From Rhodospirillaceae bacterium (GTDB taxonomy: Bacteria; Pseudomonadota; Alphaproteobacteria; UBA8366): a DNA stretch of 40,066 nt. The translations under genes and the position numbers were made by a program. This document shows positions 1-8,447 of the stretch, piece by piece (positions within the stretch are counted from its first letter, which is position 1; the number at the start of each line of letters is the position of its first letter). Location: positions 1-40,066 of the forward strand of contig PAZH01000051.1 of assembly GCA_002716125.1 (NCBI GenBank). The letters run 5' to 3'. The notes below the pieces were generated by a model, which searched no databases, was not told where the DNA came from, and was given only the letters and a program-made list of their open reading frames with translations.

Positions 1-734
1 ACCTTAAGGCGGAAGCGCGAAAATCGGTCGGCACTTTCTTCGGCGATCCGACGGACCGCCCTGTTCTCAAATACTTGCGCATGAACAGCCCACGCCTTCA
101 GGACGGGTTGCGCGACCTCGAAGCCCTCTTCGAGATGGAACATTTGCCCGACGGCGTCATGATTCCAAAAGTCGAATCGCCGGAAGAGGTCCTTTGGATG
201 GCTGACGTCTTAAAGCCCTATCGGGCGGACATCGAGCTGTTCCCGGCCGTCGAGAACGCCAAGGGCGTCCGAGCGCTCGCAGAGATCGCGCTTGCGTCCG
301 ACGCCACGACAATCTTGGGCTTCGGCGCGGTCGATCTGGTCGCCGAAACCGGATCGGATTTGAGTTGGGACGCTTTGCTGTATACGCGCTCCCAGGTCGT
401 TCTGGCCGCCGCCGAGGCGGGCATCGAGTGCCTGGATACGGTCTATATCGATATCGGTGACGAAGCGGGCCTGCGCGAAGAATCGAAGAAGGCGCGCTCG
501 ATCGGTTTTACCGGAAAAGCGGCGATTCACCCCTCTCAGGTCGCCCCCATCAATGACACTTTCAGCCCGACGAAGGAAGAAGTCGCCTTCGCACAGAAAG
601 TCGTCGATGCCACGGCCGGCGATTTTTCGGGCGCGGTCCAAGTTGATGGCAAGATGATCGACGAGCCCGTTATCATTGCGGCCCGGCGGACCTTGGCGCG
701 CGCGGAACGAATTGCGTCGGCTGCGAGCGGCTAG
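1..734 (+). CDS. HpcH/HpaI aldolase / CitE-like beta-hydroxyacyl-CoA lyase, 5' end missing
   Basis: This is the C-terminal 243 residues of a CitE-like lyase. The frame is open to the left edge (first full codon at 3), and residues before the internal TTG/ATG at 75/81 (KAEAR, then DRPVLKYLRMNSP) align with the same stretch of the complete paralogue at 2699-3553. The start therefore lies outside the window. Family features seen are the substrate-binding Arg in LRMNS, PDGVMIPKVES, a Glu in FPAVENAKG, GAVDLVAETGSD and GFTGKAAIHPSQ. Members cleave (methyl)malyl-, citramalyl- or related CoA esters into an acyl-CoA and an alpha-keto acid in a Mg-dependent TIM barrel. It is the first visible gene of an operon. 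The stop at 732-734 overlaps the likely ribosome-binding site (taggaa) of the next gene. The substrate is not readable from sequence. Confidence 0.9.
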   Translation, partial: LKAEARKSVGTFFGDPTDRPVLKYLRMNSPRLQDGLRDLEALFEMEHLPDGVMIPKVESPEEVLWMADVLKPYRADIELFPAVENAKGVRALAEIALASDATTILGFGAVDLVAETGSDLSWDALLYTRSQVVLAAAEAGIECLDTVYIDIGDEAGLREESKKARSIGFTGKAAIHPSQVAPINDTFSPTKEEVAFAQKVVDATAGDFSGAVQVDGKMIDEPVIIAARRTLARAERIASAASG

Positions 735-744
735 GAACCCAGCT

Positions 745-2151
745 ATGCTCGAAGTCACCCGAGAGCTTGCTAGATTTGTATCGGACCTCGAATTCGAAGA
801 CATCCCGCCCGAAGTCATCGGCCGCGCGAAGACACTGATGCATGACTTCGTCGGGATCGGGATTCGCGCCCGTCACGAAGCGGATTCGACCCTTGCGATG
901 ATGCGCGCAACCGAAATTTTGGGCGCCGACGGAGGTACATGCGGGGTCTTCGGTGATTCAAGGTGGTTCTCGCCGGCTGCCGCCGCACTCATGAACGGCG
1001 CTCTTGGCCATTCGCTTGATTTCGACGACACCCATGCCGAAGCATCCCTGCACCCAAGTGCGGTTGTCATCCCGGCTGCCCTGGCCGCCGCGCAATTGCC
1101 GGGCGCCAGCGGAAAAGACGTTATTACGTCGATCGTCGCCGGCTATGAAGTGGTTTGCCGTCTTGGACAAGCACTCGGCCCCGACGATCACTATGAACGC
1201 GGTTACCATCCGACCGCGACCTGCGGGGCGTTTGGCGCCGCGGTCGCCGCCAGTAAAGTGATGGGCCTGAGTACCGAAGAGATCGAAAGCGCGCTCGGCA
1301 TTGCCTTGTCGCAGGCCTCGGGAACGATGCAGTTCATTGAGAACGGCGCCTGGACTATGCGCTATCAAGTCGGAAACGCGGCGAAAAACGGCCTCGTCGC
1401 CGCGAGTTTCGCGCGGGAAGGCTTCGTCGGCGCGACACATCCCATCGAAGGGAAATACGGATTTCTCAACGCCTATGCGCCTTCACCCGATGCAAAGGAA
1501 GCCGTCGCGGCGATCGGCTCCGTCTGGGAGACCATGAATATCGCTGTAAAGCCCTACCCCGGCTGTCGGCTCGCGCATTCGGCCGTCGACGCGATAATCG
1601 AGCTGAGGCGCGAGTACGAATTCCAGGCCGATGAGCTCGACTCGGTTGTCATTGGATTGGCCGGCGTTGCCTACGACCTGACGGGTGCGCCCGAAGCCCA
1701 GAAACGAACACCGGACAATCTCGTCGATGCGCAGTTCTCGATGCATTTCCAGGCCGCAATCGCCTTACAGCATGGCCGCATCCAATGGGACGATTTCAGC
1801 CGGCTTTTACGCGATGAAGCGACCGCTGCCCTGATGGGCAAGATCAGCGTTATCCGAGAGACCGATTTCGGCGAAGACGACTGGTCGAAGTTTCGCGCGC
1901 GCGTCAGCATCGAATTGCAGGATGGGCGCCAAATCGTACGGCAGGTCGATCTGCCGAAAGGCGAATTCGGCAACTTCCTCACCAACTTGGAACTGCGTGC
2001 CAAATTCCGATCGCTAGTCGCACCATGTATCGGGCAAGCCGGCGAAATCGCACTGTATGATTTGATTCTAAATTTCGAAAACGAAACGGTGGATGACTTG
2101 TTCCGCCGGACAATGCCGGCACCGGATATGCTGATGGCGGGAGAAGATTAG
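745..2151 (+). CDS. MmgE/PrpD family dehydratase/decarboxylase
   Basis: A 468-residue MmgE/PrpD-family protein, the family of 2-methylcitrate dehydratase and cis-aconitate decarboxylase. I chose the ATG at 745, 10 bp after the previous stop, over an in-frame start at 676, which would run 59 bp into the upstream gene. Residues matching the active site known from cis-aconitate decarboxylase are all present: Asp92 and Thr96 in LDFDDTH, His103 (LHPS), His155 (YHPTATCG), Lys214 (VGNAAKNG) and His278 (CRLAH). That argues for a working lyase acting on a branched carboxylic acid. It sits between two CitE-like genes and just before a MaoC hydratase gene (1 bp apart). An MmgE/PrpD gene also lies in the P. 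aeruginosa itaconate locus as I recall it. The exact substrate is unknown. Confidence 0.9.
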   Translation: MLEVTRELARFVSDLEFEDIPPEVIGRAKTLMHDFVGIGIRARHEADSTLAMMRATEILGADGGTCGVFGDSRWFSPAAAALMNGALGHSLDFDDTHAEASLHPSAVVIPAALAAAQLPGASGKDVITSIVAGYEVVCRLGQALGPDDHYERGYHPTATCGAFGAAVAASKVMGLSTEEIESALGIALSQASGTMQFIENGAWTMRYQVGNAAKNGLVAASFAREGFVGATHPIEGKYGFLNAYAPSPDAKEAVAAIGSVWETMNIAVKPYPGCRLAHSAVDAIIELRREYEFQADELDSVVIGLAGVAYDLTGAPEAQKRTPDNLVDAQFSMHFQAAIALQHGRIQWDDFSRLLRDEATAALMGKISVIRETDFGEDDWSKFRARVSIELQDGRQIVRQVDLPKGEFGNFLTNLELRAKFRSLVAPCIGQAGEIALYDLILNFENETVDDLFRRTMPAPDMLMAGED

Positions 2152-2152
2152 A

Positions 2153-2680
2153 ATGAGTTTTGGAAGCCGAGAAGTAGGACCCAATCGATATCGCGAAGAT
2201 ATCGGTCGCTATTACGAAGACTTCGAAGTCGGCGCGATCTACGAGCATCGCCCGGGGCGCACAATCAATGAGGCGGATAACTCCTGGTTCACCTTATTGA
2301 CCATGAATACGCATCCATTGCACTTCGATACCGAGTACGCATCGCACAGCGAGTTCGGAAAACCATTGGTGAATTCCTGCCTCACCCTTTCCATGGTGGC
2401 CGGTATGTCGGTCAGTGACACCAGCCAAAAGGCAATCGCAAACCTCGGTTGGACGGACATCAAGATGCCCCACCCCGTCTTTGTGGGGGATACGCTCTAC
2501 GCCGAATCGGAAGTGCTCGAGAAGCGCGAATCCAACTCCCGCCCGACACAAGGCATCGTCTCGGTTCGGACGCTGGGCAAGAACCAGGACGGGACCGTCG
2601 TTATGAGCTACGACAGAAGTTTCCTGGTGCCGAAACGCGGTCATGGCGTGGAAGACAAAATTCAAGACGCCGCCGAGTAG
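2153..2680 (+). CDS. MaoC-like hot-dog enoyl-CoA hydratase
   Basis: A 175-residue single hot-dog protein of the MaoC (R-hydratase) group. The hydratase-2 motif is present in altered form as MNTHPLHFDTEYA, so the usual catalytic Asp of (S/T)GDxNPxH is Asn while the His remains. GKPLVNS, VSDTSQ, PVFVGDTLYAESEV and ESNSRP fit the subfamily I associate with Mycobacterium Rv2499c, which neighbours the CitE-type lyase Rv2498c; this is from memory. The expected role is reversible hydration of a branched unsaturated dicarboxyl-CoA (for example itaconyl- or mesaconyl-CoA) to the hydroxyacyl-CoA cleaved by the adjacent lyase. The start follows the previous stop by 1 bp, and the next gene begins 18 bp downstream, so translation is probably coupled. 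Confidence 0.9.
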   Translation: MSFGSREVGPNRYREDIGRYYEDFEVGAIYEHRPGRTINEADNSWFTLLTMNTHPLHFDTEYASHSEFGKPLVNSCLTLSMVAGMSVSDTSQKAIANLGWTDIKMPHPVFVGDTLYAESEVLEKRESNSRPTQGIVSVRTLGKNQDGTVVMSYDRSFLVPKRGHGVEDKIQDAAE

Positions 2681-2698
2681 GCGTTCGGGACGAAGACC

Positions 2699-3553
2699 GT
2701 GAACCACAAGAGCCGAAACCGCCGCAGTATCATCTTTTACTCCGCTCTCGAGCCGGCGCGCTGGGAAGACGGGGTTGCGTCGGGCGCCGATATCTTTTGT
2801 CTCGATTTGGAAGACAGCACATCCGACGACCGTAAGGCGGAGGCACGAGATGTGTGCCTCCCCCTTTTCGAACGCAGCGTCGACCGGCCGGTCCTTCGAA
2901 CGGTTCGAATCAATTCGCCGCATTCGGACGAAGGTGTTCGCGACATGCTCGCGATCAGCCAGCTTAAGTCACCGCCCGACGGGGTTGTGATCCCCAAAGT
3001 GACGAGTGCGGAAGAAGTCCGGTGGGTCGCAGGGATACTTGCACCGCATCACCCGGACCTCGAGCTGATCGTTTTGATCGAGGATCAAAAAGGCCTGGAG
3101 AATGCGCGTACGATCGCCAAGGCCGTCCCACAGATATCGACCTTGTTTCTCGGTTATGCCGATTTCAGCGGTGAGATCGGGTCCGACTTTGCGATGGATT
3201 CGCTGCGTCACATGCGCAGCCGGATCGTCATGGCCGCCTCGGAAGCCGGTATCGACGCGATGGACGGCCCTTTCTTCGAGCCGACGGATATTGAAGGGCT
3301 TGTCGCCGAGACGAAGATCGTCGCCGGCATGGGCTTCACGGGTAAGGCCTCTTACGATGCCATCCAAATCCCGCATATCCACAATATTTTCACGCCGAGC
3401 CCCGATGACATCGATCACGCCCAACGTGTCGTCGCCGCCGTCTCAGAGAGCCCAACCGGTCAGGCGCGCGTCGACGGCGTCTCGGTCAATCGCGCCAATT
3501 TGAAGACCGCCAACAGAATTATCGAAACAGCGGAACGCCGCGGCGTTCTTTAG
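2699..3553 (+). CDS. HpcH/HpaI aldolase / CitE-like beta-hydroxyacyl-CoA lyase (second copy)
   Basis: A complete 284-residue CitE-like lyase starting at GTG 2699. Visible family marks are RSIIFYSALEPARWE at residues 9-23, LDLEDS near 38-43, Arg in VRINS, PPDGVVIPKV, the Glu of VLIEDQKG, GYADFSGEIGSD and GMGFTGKASYD. The length matches citramalyl-CoA and malyl-CoA lyases, which give acetyl- or propionyl-CoA plus pyruvate or glyoxylate. It is clearly related to the truncated gene at the left edge, but many positions differ, so this looks like an old duplication or two different specificities rather than a recent copy. It lies between the MaoC hydratase and the acyl-CoA dehydrogenase, as expected for the terminal cleavage step of the pathway. 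Confidence 0.9.
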   Translation: MNHKSRNRRSIIFYSALEPARWEDGVASGADIFCLDLEDSTSDDRKAEARDVCLPLFERSVDRPVLRTVRINSPHSDEGVRDMLAISQLKSPPDGVVIPKVTSAEEVRWVAGILAPHHPDLELIVLIEDQKGLENARTIAKAVPQISTLFLGYADFSGEIGSDFAMDSLRHMRSRIVMAASEAGIDAMDGPFFEPTDIEGLVAETKIVAGMGFTGKASYDAIQIPHIHNIFTPSPDDIDHAQRVVAAVSESPTGQARVDGVSVNRANLKTANRIIETAERRGVL

Positions 3554-3575
3554 ACCTTAAGACAGGAGACTTCTC

Positions 3576-4736
3576 ATGCCCGATTCAGCCATGGTGGACG
3601 AACAGGAAACCCTAATTCTTCAAACGCTAGAGCAATTCCTGGAACGTGACGTCCGTCCGCATGTCATGGAGCTGGAGCACAACGACATCTGGCCCGAAGA
3701 GATCGTCCACAAAATGGCTGAGCTCGGCCTCTTCGGCGCGATTATCGACGAGGAATATGGCGGCCTTGGCTTGCCGTGTTCGACCTACGCAAAAATCTGC
3801 GAAAAAGTCGCCCACACCTGGATGTCGCTCGCCGGTATTTTCAACTCGCACCTCATTATGTCGGCGGCCGTACAGCGGTTCGGCACAGATGCGCAGAAGA
3901 AGAAATGGCTGCCGAAATTCGCGACGGGCGAGTTGCGCGGCGGCATCGCGCTGACGGAACCGAACTGCGGCACGGACTTGCAAGCCATTCGTACCCGCGC
4001 CGCGAAAGACGGCGATGACTTTATCATCAACGGCACGAAGACTTGGATTTCCAATGGCATACATGCCCATGTCATGGCCATCCTTGCCAAGACGGATTGG
4101 GAGGTCGAGCCGCGGCACCGCGGCATCAGTCTATTCCTCGTCGAGAAAGGCGAAGGCTTCCGCGCCTCCCGGAAACTCGAGAAGCTTGGCTACAAAGGTA
4201 TCGACTCGGCCGAGTTGATGTTGGAGGACTGTCGCGTCCCGGCCGACCAGTTGATCGGCGAAGAGCCGGGCAATGGCTTCAAGCAAATCATGGGCGGACT
4301 CGAGCTCGGACGAATCAACGTCGCCGCCCGCGGCTGTGGCGTCGCGAGCGCTTCGCTCGACGAGGCGGTCAAATACTCGCAACAACGCGAAACCTTCGGT
4401 CAACCGATCGCCAATCACCAGGCCATTCAGCTGAAACTTGCCGATATGGTCACCAAGGTTGAAGCCGCCCGTTTGCTCACCTATCGGGCCGCCGAAGCCT
4501 ATGACCGCGGCGAGCGCTGCGATATGGAAGCAGGAATGGCCAAGCTCTTTGCGACGGAAGCGGCCATCGACAACTCGATGGACGCCATGCGCGTTCATGG
4601 CGGCTACGGATATTCGAAAGAATTTCCGGTCGAACGCTTCTATCGTGACGCCCCGCTGCTGACTATCGGTGAGGGAACGAACGAGCTGCAGAGAATTATC
4701 ATCGCCAAGCAGTTGATTCAGCGGAATCCGATCTAG
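3576..4736 (+). CDS. Acyl-CoA dehydrogenase
   Basis: A 386-residue flavin acyl-CoA dehydrogenase of usual length. The N-terminal helical domain covers about 1-120, the beta domain follows with LTEPNCGTD, INGTKTWISNG and the C-terminal helical domain carries SQQRETFGQPIANHQAIQ, RVHGGYGYSKEFPVERFYRD and IGEGTNELQR. Glu366 in GEGTNE is in the position of the catalytic base of MCAD/SCAD-type enzymes. It should oxidise a saturated acyl-CoA to the 2,3-enoyl-CoA, passing electrons to ETF. The start is supported by AGGAGA 6-11 bases upstream. In context it would feed the MaoC hydratase, for example methylsuccinyl-CoA to mesaconyl-CoA, but the chain specificity cannot be read here. Confidence 0.93.
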   Translation: MPDSAMVDEQETLILQTLEQFLERDVRPHVMELEHNDIWPEEIVHKMAELGLFGAIIDEEYGGLGLPCSTYAKICEKVAHTWMSLAGIFNSHLIMSAAVQRFGTDAQKKKWLPKFATGELRGGIALTEPNCGTDLQAIRTRAAKDGDDFIINGTKTWISNGIHAHVMAILAKTDWEVEPRHRGISLFLVEKGEGFRASRKLEKLGYKGIDSAELMLEDCRVPADQLIGEEPGNGFKQIMGGLELGRINVAARGCGVASASLDEAVKYSQQRETFGQPIANHQAIQLKLADMVTKVEAARLLTYRAAEAYDRGERCDMEAGMAKLFATEAAIDNSMDAMRVHGGYGYSKEFPVERFYRDAPLLTIGEGTNELQRIIIAKQLIQRNPI

Positions 4737-4836
4737 GTCAGCTACATGCTGATTACGTTCGTAACATCTCGGGCGCACAACCGCTGTACCGAAACGCTGC
4801 TGCATCCGGCACGTCAAACGGCAAGGGGGGCAACCT

Positions 4837-6036
4837 ATGTTGCCGCTTGAAGGGTGCCGCATTCTGGCTGTCGAGCAATACGGGGCAGGCCCCTGGGGCA
4901 CGCAATATCTCGCGGATCTTGGCGCCGAGGTTATCAAGATCGAAAACCCCAAAGACGGCGGCGATATGGCGCGCCCGCTTGGTCCGTTTTTTCTGAACGA
5001 CGGCAGCGGTAACGCCGATTCTCAATTTTTCCAAAGCATTAACCGCAACAAGAAAAGTCTAACCCTCGACCTTCAGCATGAAAAAGGCCGCGCCCTCTTC
5101 CATGAGATGGTGAAGACGGCCGATGCGGTAACCTGCAATCTGAGAGGCGATGTTCCGGCCAAGCTTGGCCTCACTTACGAGACGCTCGGGAAAATAAACA
5201 AGGATATTGTCTGCTGCCATCTCACCGCCTATGGCCGCGAAGGAGAGCGCGCGACCTGGCCCGGCTATGACTACCTCATGCAAGCCGAAACCGGGTGGTT
5301 CTCGCTGACGGGCGAGCCCGATACACCGCCGGCACGGTTCGGTCTTTCCGTCGTCGATTTGATGACGGGTCTCTTGCAAGCCTATGCGACGTCCGCCGCG
5401 ATCCTCGGCGCACGCACCGAAGGCAAAGGCCGAGATATCGACGTCAGCCTTTTCGATCTCGCCCTTTCGAATCTGTCCTATCCCGCGACATGGTACCTGA
5501 ACAGCGGCCATGTACAGGGCCGGGAGCCCCGCTCCGGGCATCCATCACTGACACCCTGCGGTGCCCAGAAGACGAAAGACGGCTGGATATTTCTCATGTG
5601 CAATAAGGAGAAATTCTGGCCGATCCTTTGCGATATGATTGGCCATCCGGAATGGGGACGCGACCCGAAATACGCCACGTTCAAGGAACGCTTGGAAAGA
5701 CGTGCGGCGATTACCGAGATGCTGGACGAAGCACTTTCCGCGAAGACGACCGAAGATTGGCTTAAATTATTCGCCGGCAAGGTCCCGTCCGCGCCGATCC
5801 TCGATATTCAGCAAGCGTTGGAAAACCCGTTCGTCACCGAGAACGGTAAAATCCAAGACCTCGTTCACCAGAGCGGGAATCCATTCCGTCTTGTTGCGCC
5901 GCCGATTTCCTGTCCCGGCGATCCGGCACCGGCCAATCCCGCGCCGGAACTCGGGCAGAATACCGATGAGCTCCTTACAGATATCGGCCTTGATGCAAGT
6001 GAAGTCGCAGAGTTGCGTGCGCAAGGGGTGATCTGA
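4837..6036 (+). CDS. Family III CoA-transferase (CaiB/BaiF)
   Basis: A 399-residue CaiB/BaiF family CoA-transferase with the N-terminal GAGPWGTQYLADLGAEVIKIE block, SINRNKKSLTLDL, PGYDYLMQAETG and a candidate nucleophile Asp174 in SVVDLMTG, which aligns with the catalytic Asp of formyl-CoA transferase. It should move CoA from a donor such as succinyl-CoA onto a free carboxylic acid, making it the activating enzyme of this operon. The itaconate CoA-transferase Ict belongs to the same family. A strong ribosome-binding site (AAGGGGGG) precedes the ATG. The 100-bp gap before it is the largest within the operon and might hold an internal promoter. The stop overlaps the next start by one base (TGATG). 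Confidence 0.92.
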   Translation: MLPLEGCRILAVEQYGAGPWGTQYLADLGAEVIKIENPKDGGDMARPLGPFFLNDGSGNADSQFFQSINRNKKSLTLDLQHEKGRALFHEMVKTADAVTCNLRGDVPAKLGLTYETLGKINKDIVCCHLTAYGREGERATWPGYDYLMQAETGWFSLTGEPDTPPARFGLSVVDLMTGLLQAYATSAAILGARTEGKGRDIDVSLFDLALSNLSYPATWYLNSGHVQGREPRSGHPSLTPCGAQKTKDGWIFLMCNKEKFWPILCDMIGHPEWGRDPKYATFKERLERRAAITEMLDEALSAKTTEDWLKLFAGKVPSAPILDIQQALENPFVTENGKIQDLVHQSGNPFRLVAPPISCPGDPAPANPAPELGQNTDELLTDIGLDASEVAELRAQGVI

Positions 6037-6797
6037 TGGCGGACGGCTCTCTCAGCAAGAATACAGGTGAGCCCCGATACATGGCGCTTGCGCGGCGTCT
6101 CGCGGACGACATCCGAAAAGGGAAGTACCCCATCAATTCCCTCCTCCCAACGGAAGCGGAACTGACAAGCAAATACAGCATCAGCCGGTTCACCGTGCGC
6201 GAAGCCATCCGGCAGTTGCAATCCCAAGGTCTCGTGATCCGCCGACAGGGTGTCGGAACGCGTGTCCTCGCGGATTACCCCGTGCGAAATTACATGCAGA
6301 CCCGTAATACGGTCGAAGAAGTCCTTCAGTACGGCGTCCAATCGCTCCTCAAAGAAATGGAGATGTCGGAGATCAAGGCGGACGCGATCTTGGCGGAGCG
6401 GCTCGGCTGTCCCTATGGCGAAGCATTTTTGAAAATCGCCGGTCTTCGAATGCCCGTCGACGACCCGAGCGGTCTTCCCGTGTGCTGGACAGAGATTTTC
6501 GTCCTGACCGAGTTCGCCGGCATTCGCGACCGGGTCGGGCAAGGGAACGTCTTGATCGCGAATTTGATCGAGGAACAATACGGCCAGCGGGCGATGGAGA
6601 TACGCCAGGACATCACCGCCGTGACGTTGCCGAACGATATCGCCGCAAAGCTCGGCCTGCCATCCGGAAGCCCCGGATTGCTTGTCCGGCGATGGTATAC
6701 GGGCCCCGACGACAAGGCCTTCGAAATTACGATTAGTCTGCATCCCGGCGAGAGTTTCAGCTACACGATGCGGATGAGCCGGAACGCCGAATTATAG
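6036..6797 (+). CDS. GntR family transcriptional regulator, HutC-type (UTRA ligand domain)
   Basis: A 253-residue GntR/HutC-type regulator. The winged helix spans about residues 10-78 (LARRLADDIRKGKYP, LLPTEAEL, SRFTVREAIRQLQSQGLV, RRQGVGTRV) and a UTRA effector domain fills about 95-245 (LKIAGLRM, WTEIFV, RQDITAV, LLVRRWY). Its ATG overlaps the CoA-transferase stop by one base, so it is probably translationally coupled to the operon and is a good candidate for its substrate-responsive local repressor. UTRA domains bind small metabolites, often carboxylates or acyl-CoAs. The operator would lie upstream of the operon, left of the window, so no binding site can be shown here. Confidence 0.93.
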   Translation: MADGSLSKNTGEPRYMALARRLADDIRKGKYPINSLLPTEAELTSKYSISRFTVREAIRQLQSQGLVIRRQGVGTRVLADYPVRNYMQTRNTVEEVLQYGVQSLLKEMEMSEIKADAILAERLGCPYGEAFLKIAGLRMPVDDPSGLPVCWTEIFVLTEFAGIRDRVGQGNVLIANLIEEQYGQRAMEIRQDITAVTLPNDIAAKLGLPSGSPGLLVRRWYTGPDDKAFEITISLHPGESFSYTMRMSRNAEL

Positions 6798-6844
6798 CGA
6801 GATTCGGAGACGCGCCACTCTGCGCGCCCTAGGAGATGACGAGA

Positions 6845-7195
6845 ATGATTTCGATCTACGGCCTCAAGAACTGCGACACATGCCGCAAGGCCCTAAAATG
6901 GCTGGAGGCGGAAGGGATCGCGCACGAATTCAAGGACATTCGTGCCGATGGCTTCAGCGACGCGCAACTCGATAACTGGGTTGCGACGGCTGGTTGGGAA
7001 ACGCTGCTGAACCGGCGCGGCACCACGTGGCGTAAATTATCGAACGCCGAGAAGGATGGCGTCGACGAAGCGAAAGCCAAATATCTGATGCGCGATCAGC
7101 CGGCACTTATTAAACGACCGGTTTTCGAGACGAAATCCGGCGTCGTCGTCGGATTCAAAGCAGCGGAAATGGAGGCCATAAAGGCCTCCGTCTGA
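6845..7195 (+). CDS. ArsC/Spx-superfamily protein, YffB-like
   Basis: A 116-residue thioredoxin-fold protein of the ArsC/YffB type. It opens ISIYGLKNCDTCRKA and contains WETLLNRRGTTWRKL and PALIKRPV, closely resembling E. coli YffB. The Cys pair here is CDTC (residues 10 and 13), a potential dithiol, whereas many relatives keep only the first Cys. The ATG at 6845 is preferred over 6836 because AGGAG at 6831-6835 then has a normal 9-base spacing. The family may act in thiol redox or glutathione chemistry, but the cellular role of YffB-like proteins is not settled, and true arsenate reductase activity is unlikely from sequence alone. It converges with the next, minus-strand gene only 6 bp away. 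Confidence 0.88.
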   Translation: MISIYGLKNCDTCRKALKWLEAEGIAHEFKDIRADGFSDAQLDNWVATAGWETLLNRRGTTWRKLSNAEKDGVDEAKAKYLMRDQPALIKRPVFETKSGVVVGFKAAEMEAIKASV

Positions 7196-7201
7196 TTTCC
7201 C

Positions 7202-8272
7202 TTAGCCGGCTTTGGCGCGGTTCCGCTCAAGCCATGAATCGACCATCGCGACCGTTTCATCGACCGTATCGAGCTGCATGCCTTTCGCCGCGGCGATTGT
7301 CTTCACAAGGCAGTCCGCCCGCTCGATATTTGGCGCACCCGCCAAAAGGGCACGCGCCGCCGAGGACGGTTTCGCCAACCCATTCGCCGCATTCGCGTAT
7401 TTCTCAAACGGGACGAGATCGTTCATGTCCGCGCCCATCTTACCGCACACTTGCTTGACGAATTCGTAGACCTTGCCGGACATCTCCATGTCGGTATGGA
7501 CCGACTCACGGATCGATCGCATATCGTCCTGCTGCACGCATCGATAGTTACCGGTCAGCAGCATCGCCCACTTGGCCAGCGGTACGAAGACGGAATCGTG
7601 AACCTTCAGCTTCACCGGAAGTTCGACTTCGCCATCTCCGGTATCAAAGCGGATCGCTTCGATATCCGCCTGCATCTGCGACAAGATCGCCGTGTCGGCA
7701 TCGGATTCGAACCGCGCCGCTTTAAAGTTCGTCGGCAAGGCAACCTGCAAGACGTTTAAAGGCTCTTCCGGCGGACGGAAAGCTTGCGGGTCCGGGCTGC
7801 AAAGCGTGATGTTCTTCGGTTCGACGCTGTCCCATACGCTGGCGTCCGTGTAGCACTTGGTCAGCATCGACGTATCGAGGCCCGGGATACGCGCCATGTA
7901 AGGAAGCGGCGGCATGTTCATGATCGACATGCAAGGTTTACCCGACTTGCCGACCCGGTCCAACAGTTCCCGGACGCCGGGCGAGCGATATTGCGGCTCC
8001 TGCATCGCCAAAACGACGAGATCATACTCGGAAGGATCCGCATCGTCCGTGCCACCTGCCGAGAGTGCACCCGGGCAGTCGTTCGAATTGATCTCAACCA
8101 AACCGTCGCGTCCGCGCACCGGCATTCGGACGATCGCGCCGTCTTTATTGAAGAGTTCCGCTTCTTCCGGCAGGCACACAAGGCGAACGGAATGTCCCGC
8201 CAAAACCAGTTTAATCGCGAGTAGCGAGCCGTAAGACGCCCCCATAATCAGGGTGTTGTATTTCGTTGCCAT
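7202..8272 (-). CDS. Ketopantoate reductase (ApbA/PanE)-like oxidoreductase
   Basis: A 356-residue protein with an N-terminal Rossmann fold (NTLIMGASYGSLLAIKLVLAGH, residues 5-26), then YDLVVLAMQ and a C-terminal helical domain with PLAKWAMLLTGNYRC, where the Lys fits the catalytic Lys of ketopantoate reductases. The nucleotide loop reads GASYGS rather than GxGxxG. The ATG at 8272 is chosen over an upstream in-frame start at 8302 because GGGGGAGGAA sits just before it. It is longer than a typical PanE (about 300), so it is more likely a reductase of another 2-keto acid or an opine-type substrate than the pantothenate enzyme. The CmcJ-like gene lies upstream on the same strand, 175 bp away, so they could be co-transcribed. 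Confidence 0.75.
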   Translation of the reverse strand: MATKYNTLIMGASYGSLLAIKLVLAGHSVRLVCLPEEAELFNKDGAIVRMPVRGRDGLVEINSNDCPGALSAGGTDDADPSEYDLVVLAMQEPQYRSPGVRELLDRVGKSGKPCMSIMNMPPLPYMARIPGLDTSMLTKCYTDASVWDSVEPKNITLCSPDPQAFRPPEEPLNVLQVALPTNFKAARFESDADTAILSQMQADIEAIRFDTGDGEVELPVKLKVHDSVFVPLAKWAMLLTGNYRCVQQDDMRSIRESVHTDMEMSGKVYEFVKQVCGKMGADMNDLVPFEKYANAANGLAKPSSAARALLAGAPNIERADCLVKTIAAAKGMQLDTVDETVAMVDSWLERNRAKAG

Positions 8273-8447
8273 GGTTTCCTCCCCCATTTCCCGAATGTAC
8301 ACGGATCAGCCCGGACCGTTTGCCGGCCCGGGCTGCCGCTTTGTTCAGGAATGTGCCCGTTTTAGAGACGGTCGGTCAAGTTCTGGTATACAAAAGACCT
8401 GAACCACAGGCTCATATTCGGGCGAGGAAGGCTTCGCCGCCTCGGAT

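Noticed and set aside
676..744. Upstream start for the MmgE/PrpD gene at 745
   Set aside because: It would run into the CitE-like coding region and lacks family sequence; ATG 745 has a ribosome-binding site and gives a family-consistent N-terminus.
5865..6743. 292-codon minus-strand frame
   Set aside because: It is antisense to the GntR regulator and the end of the CoA-transferase gene, both with clear motifs.
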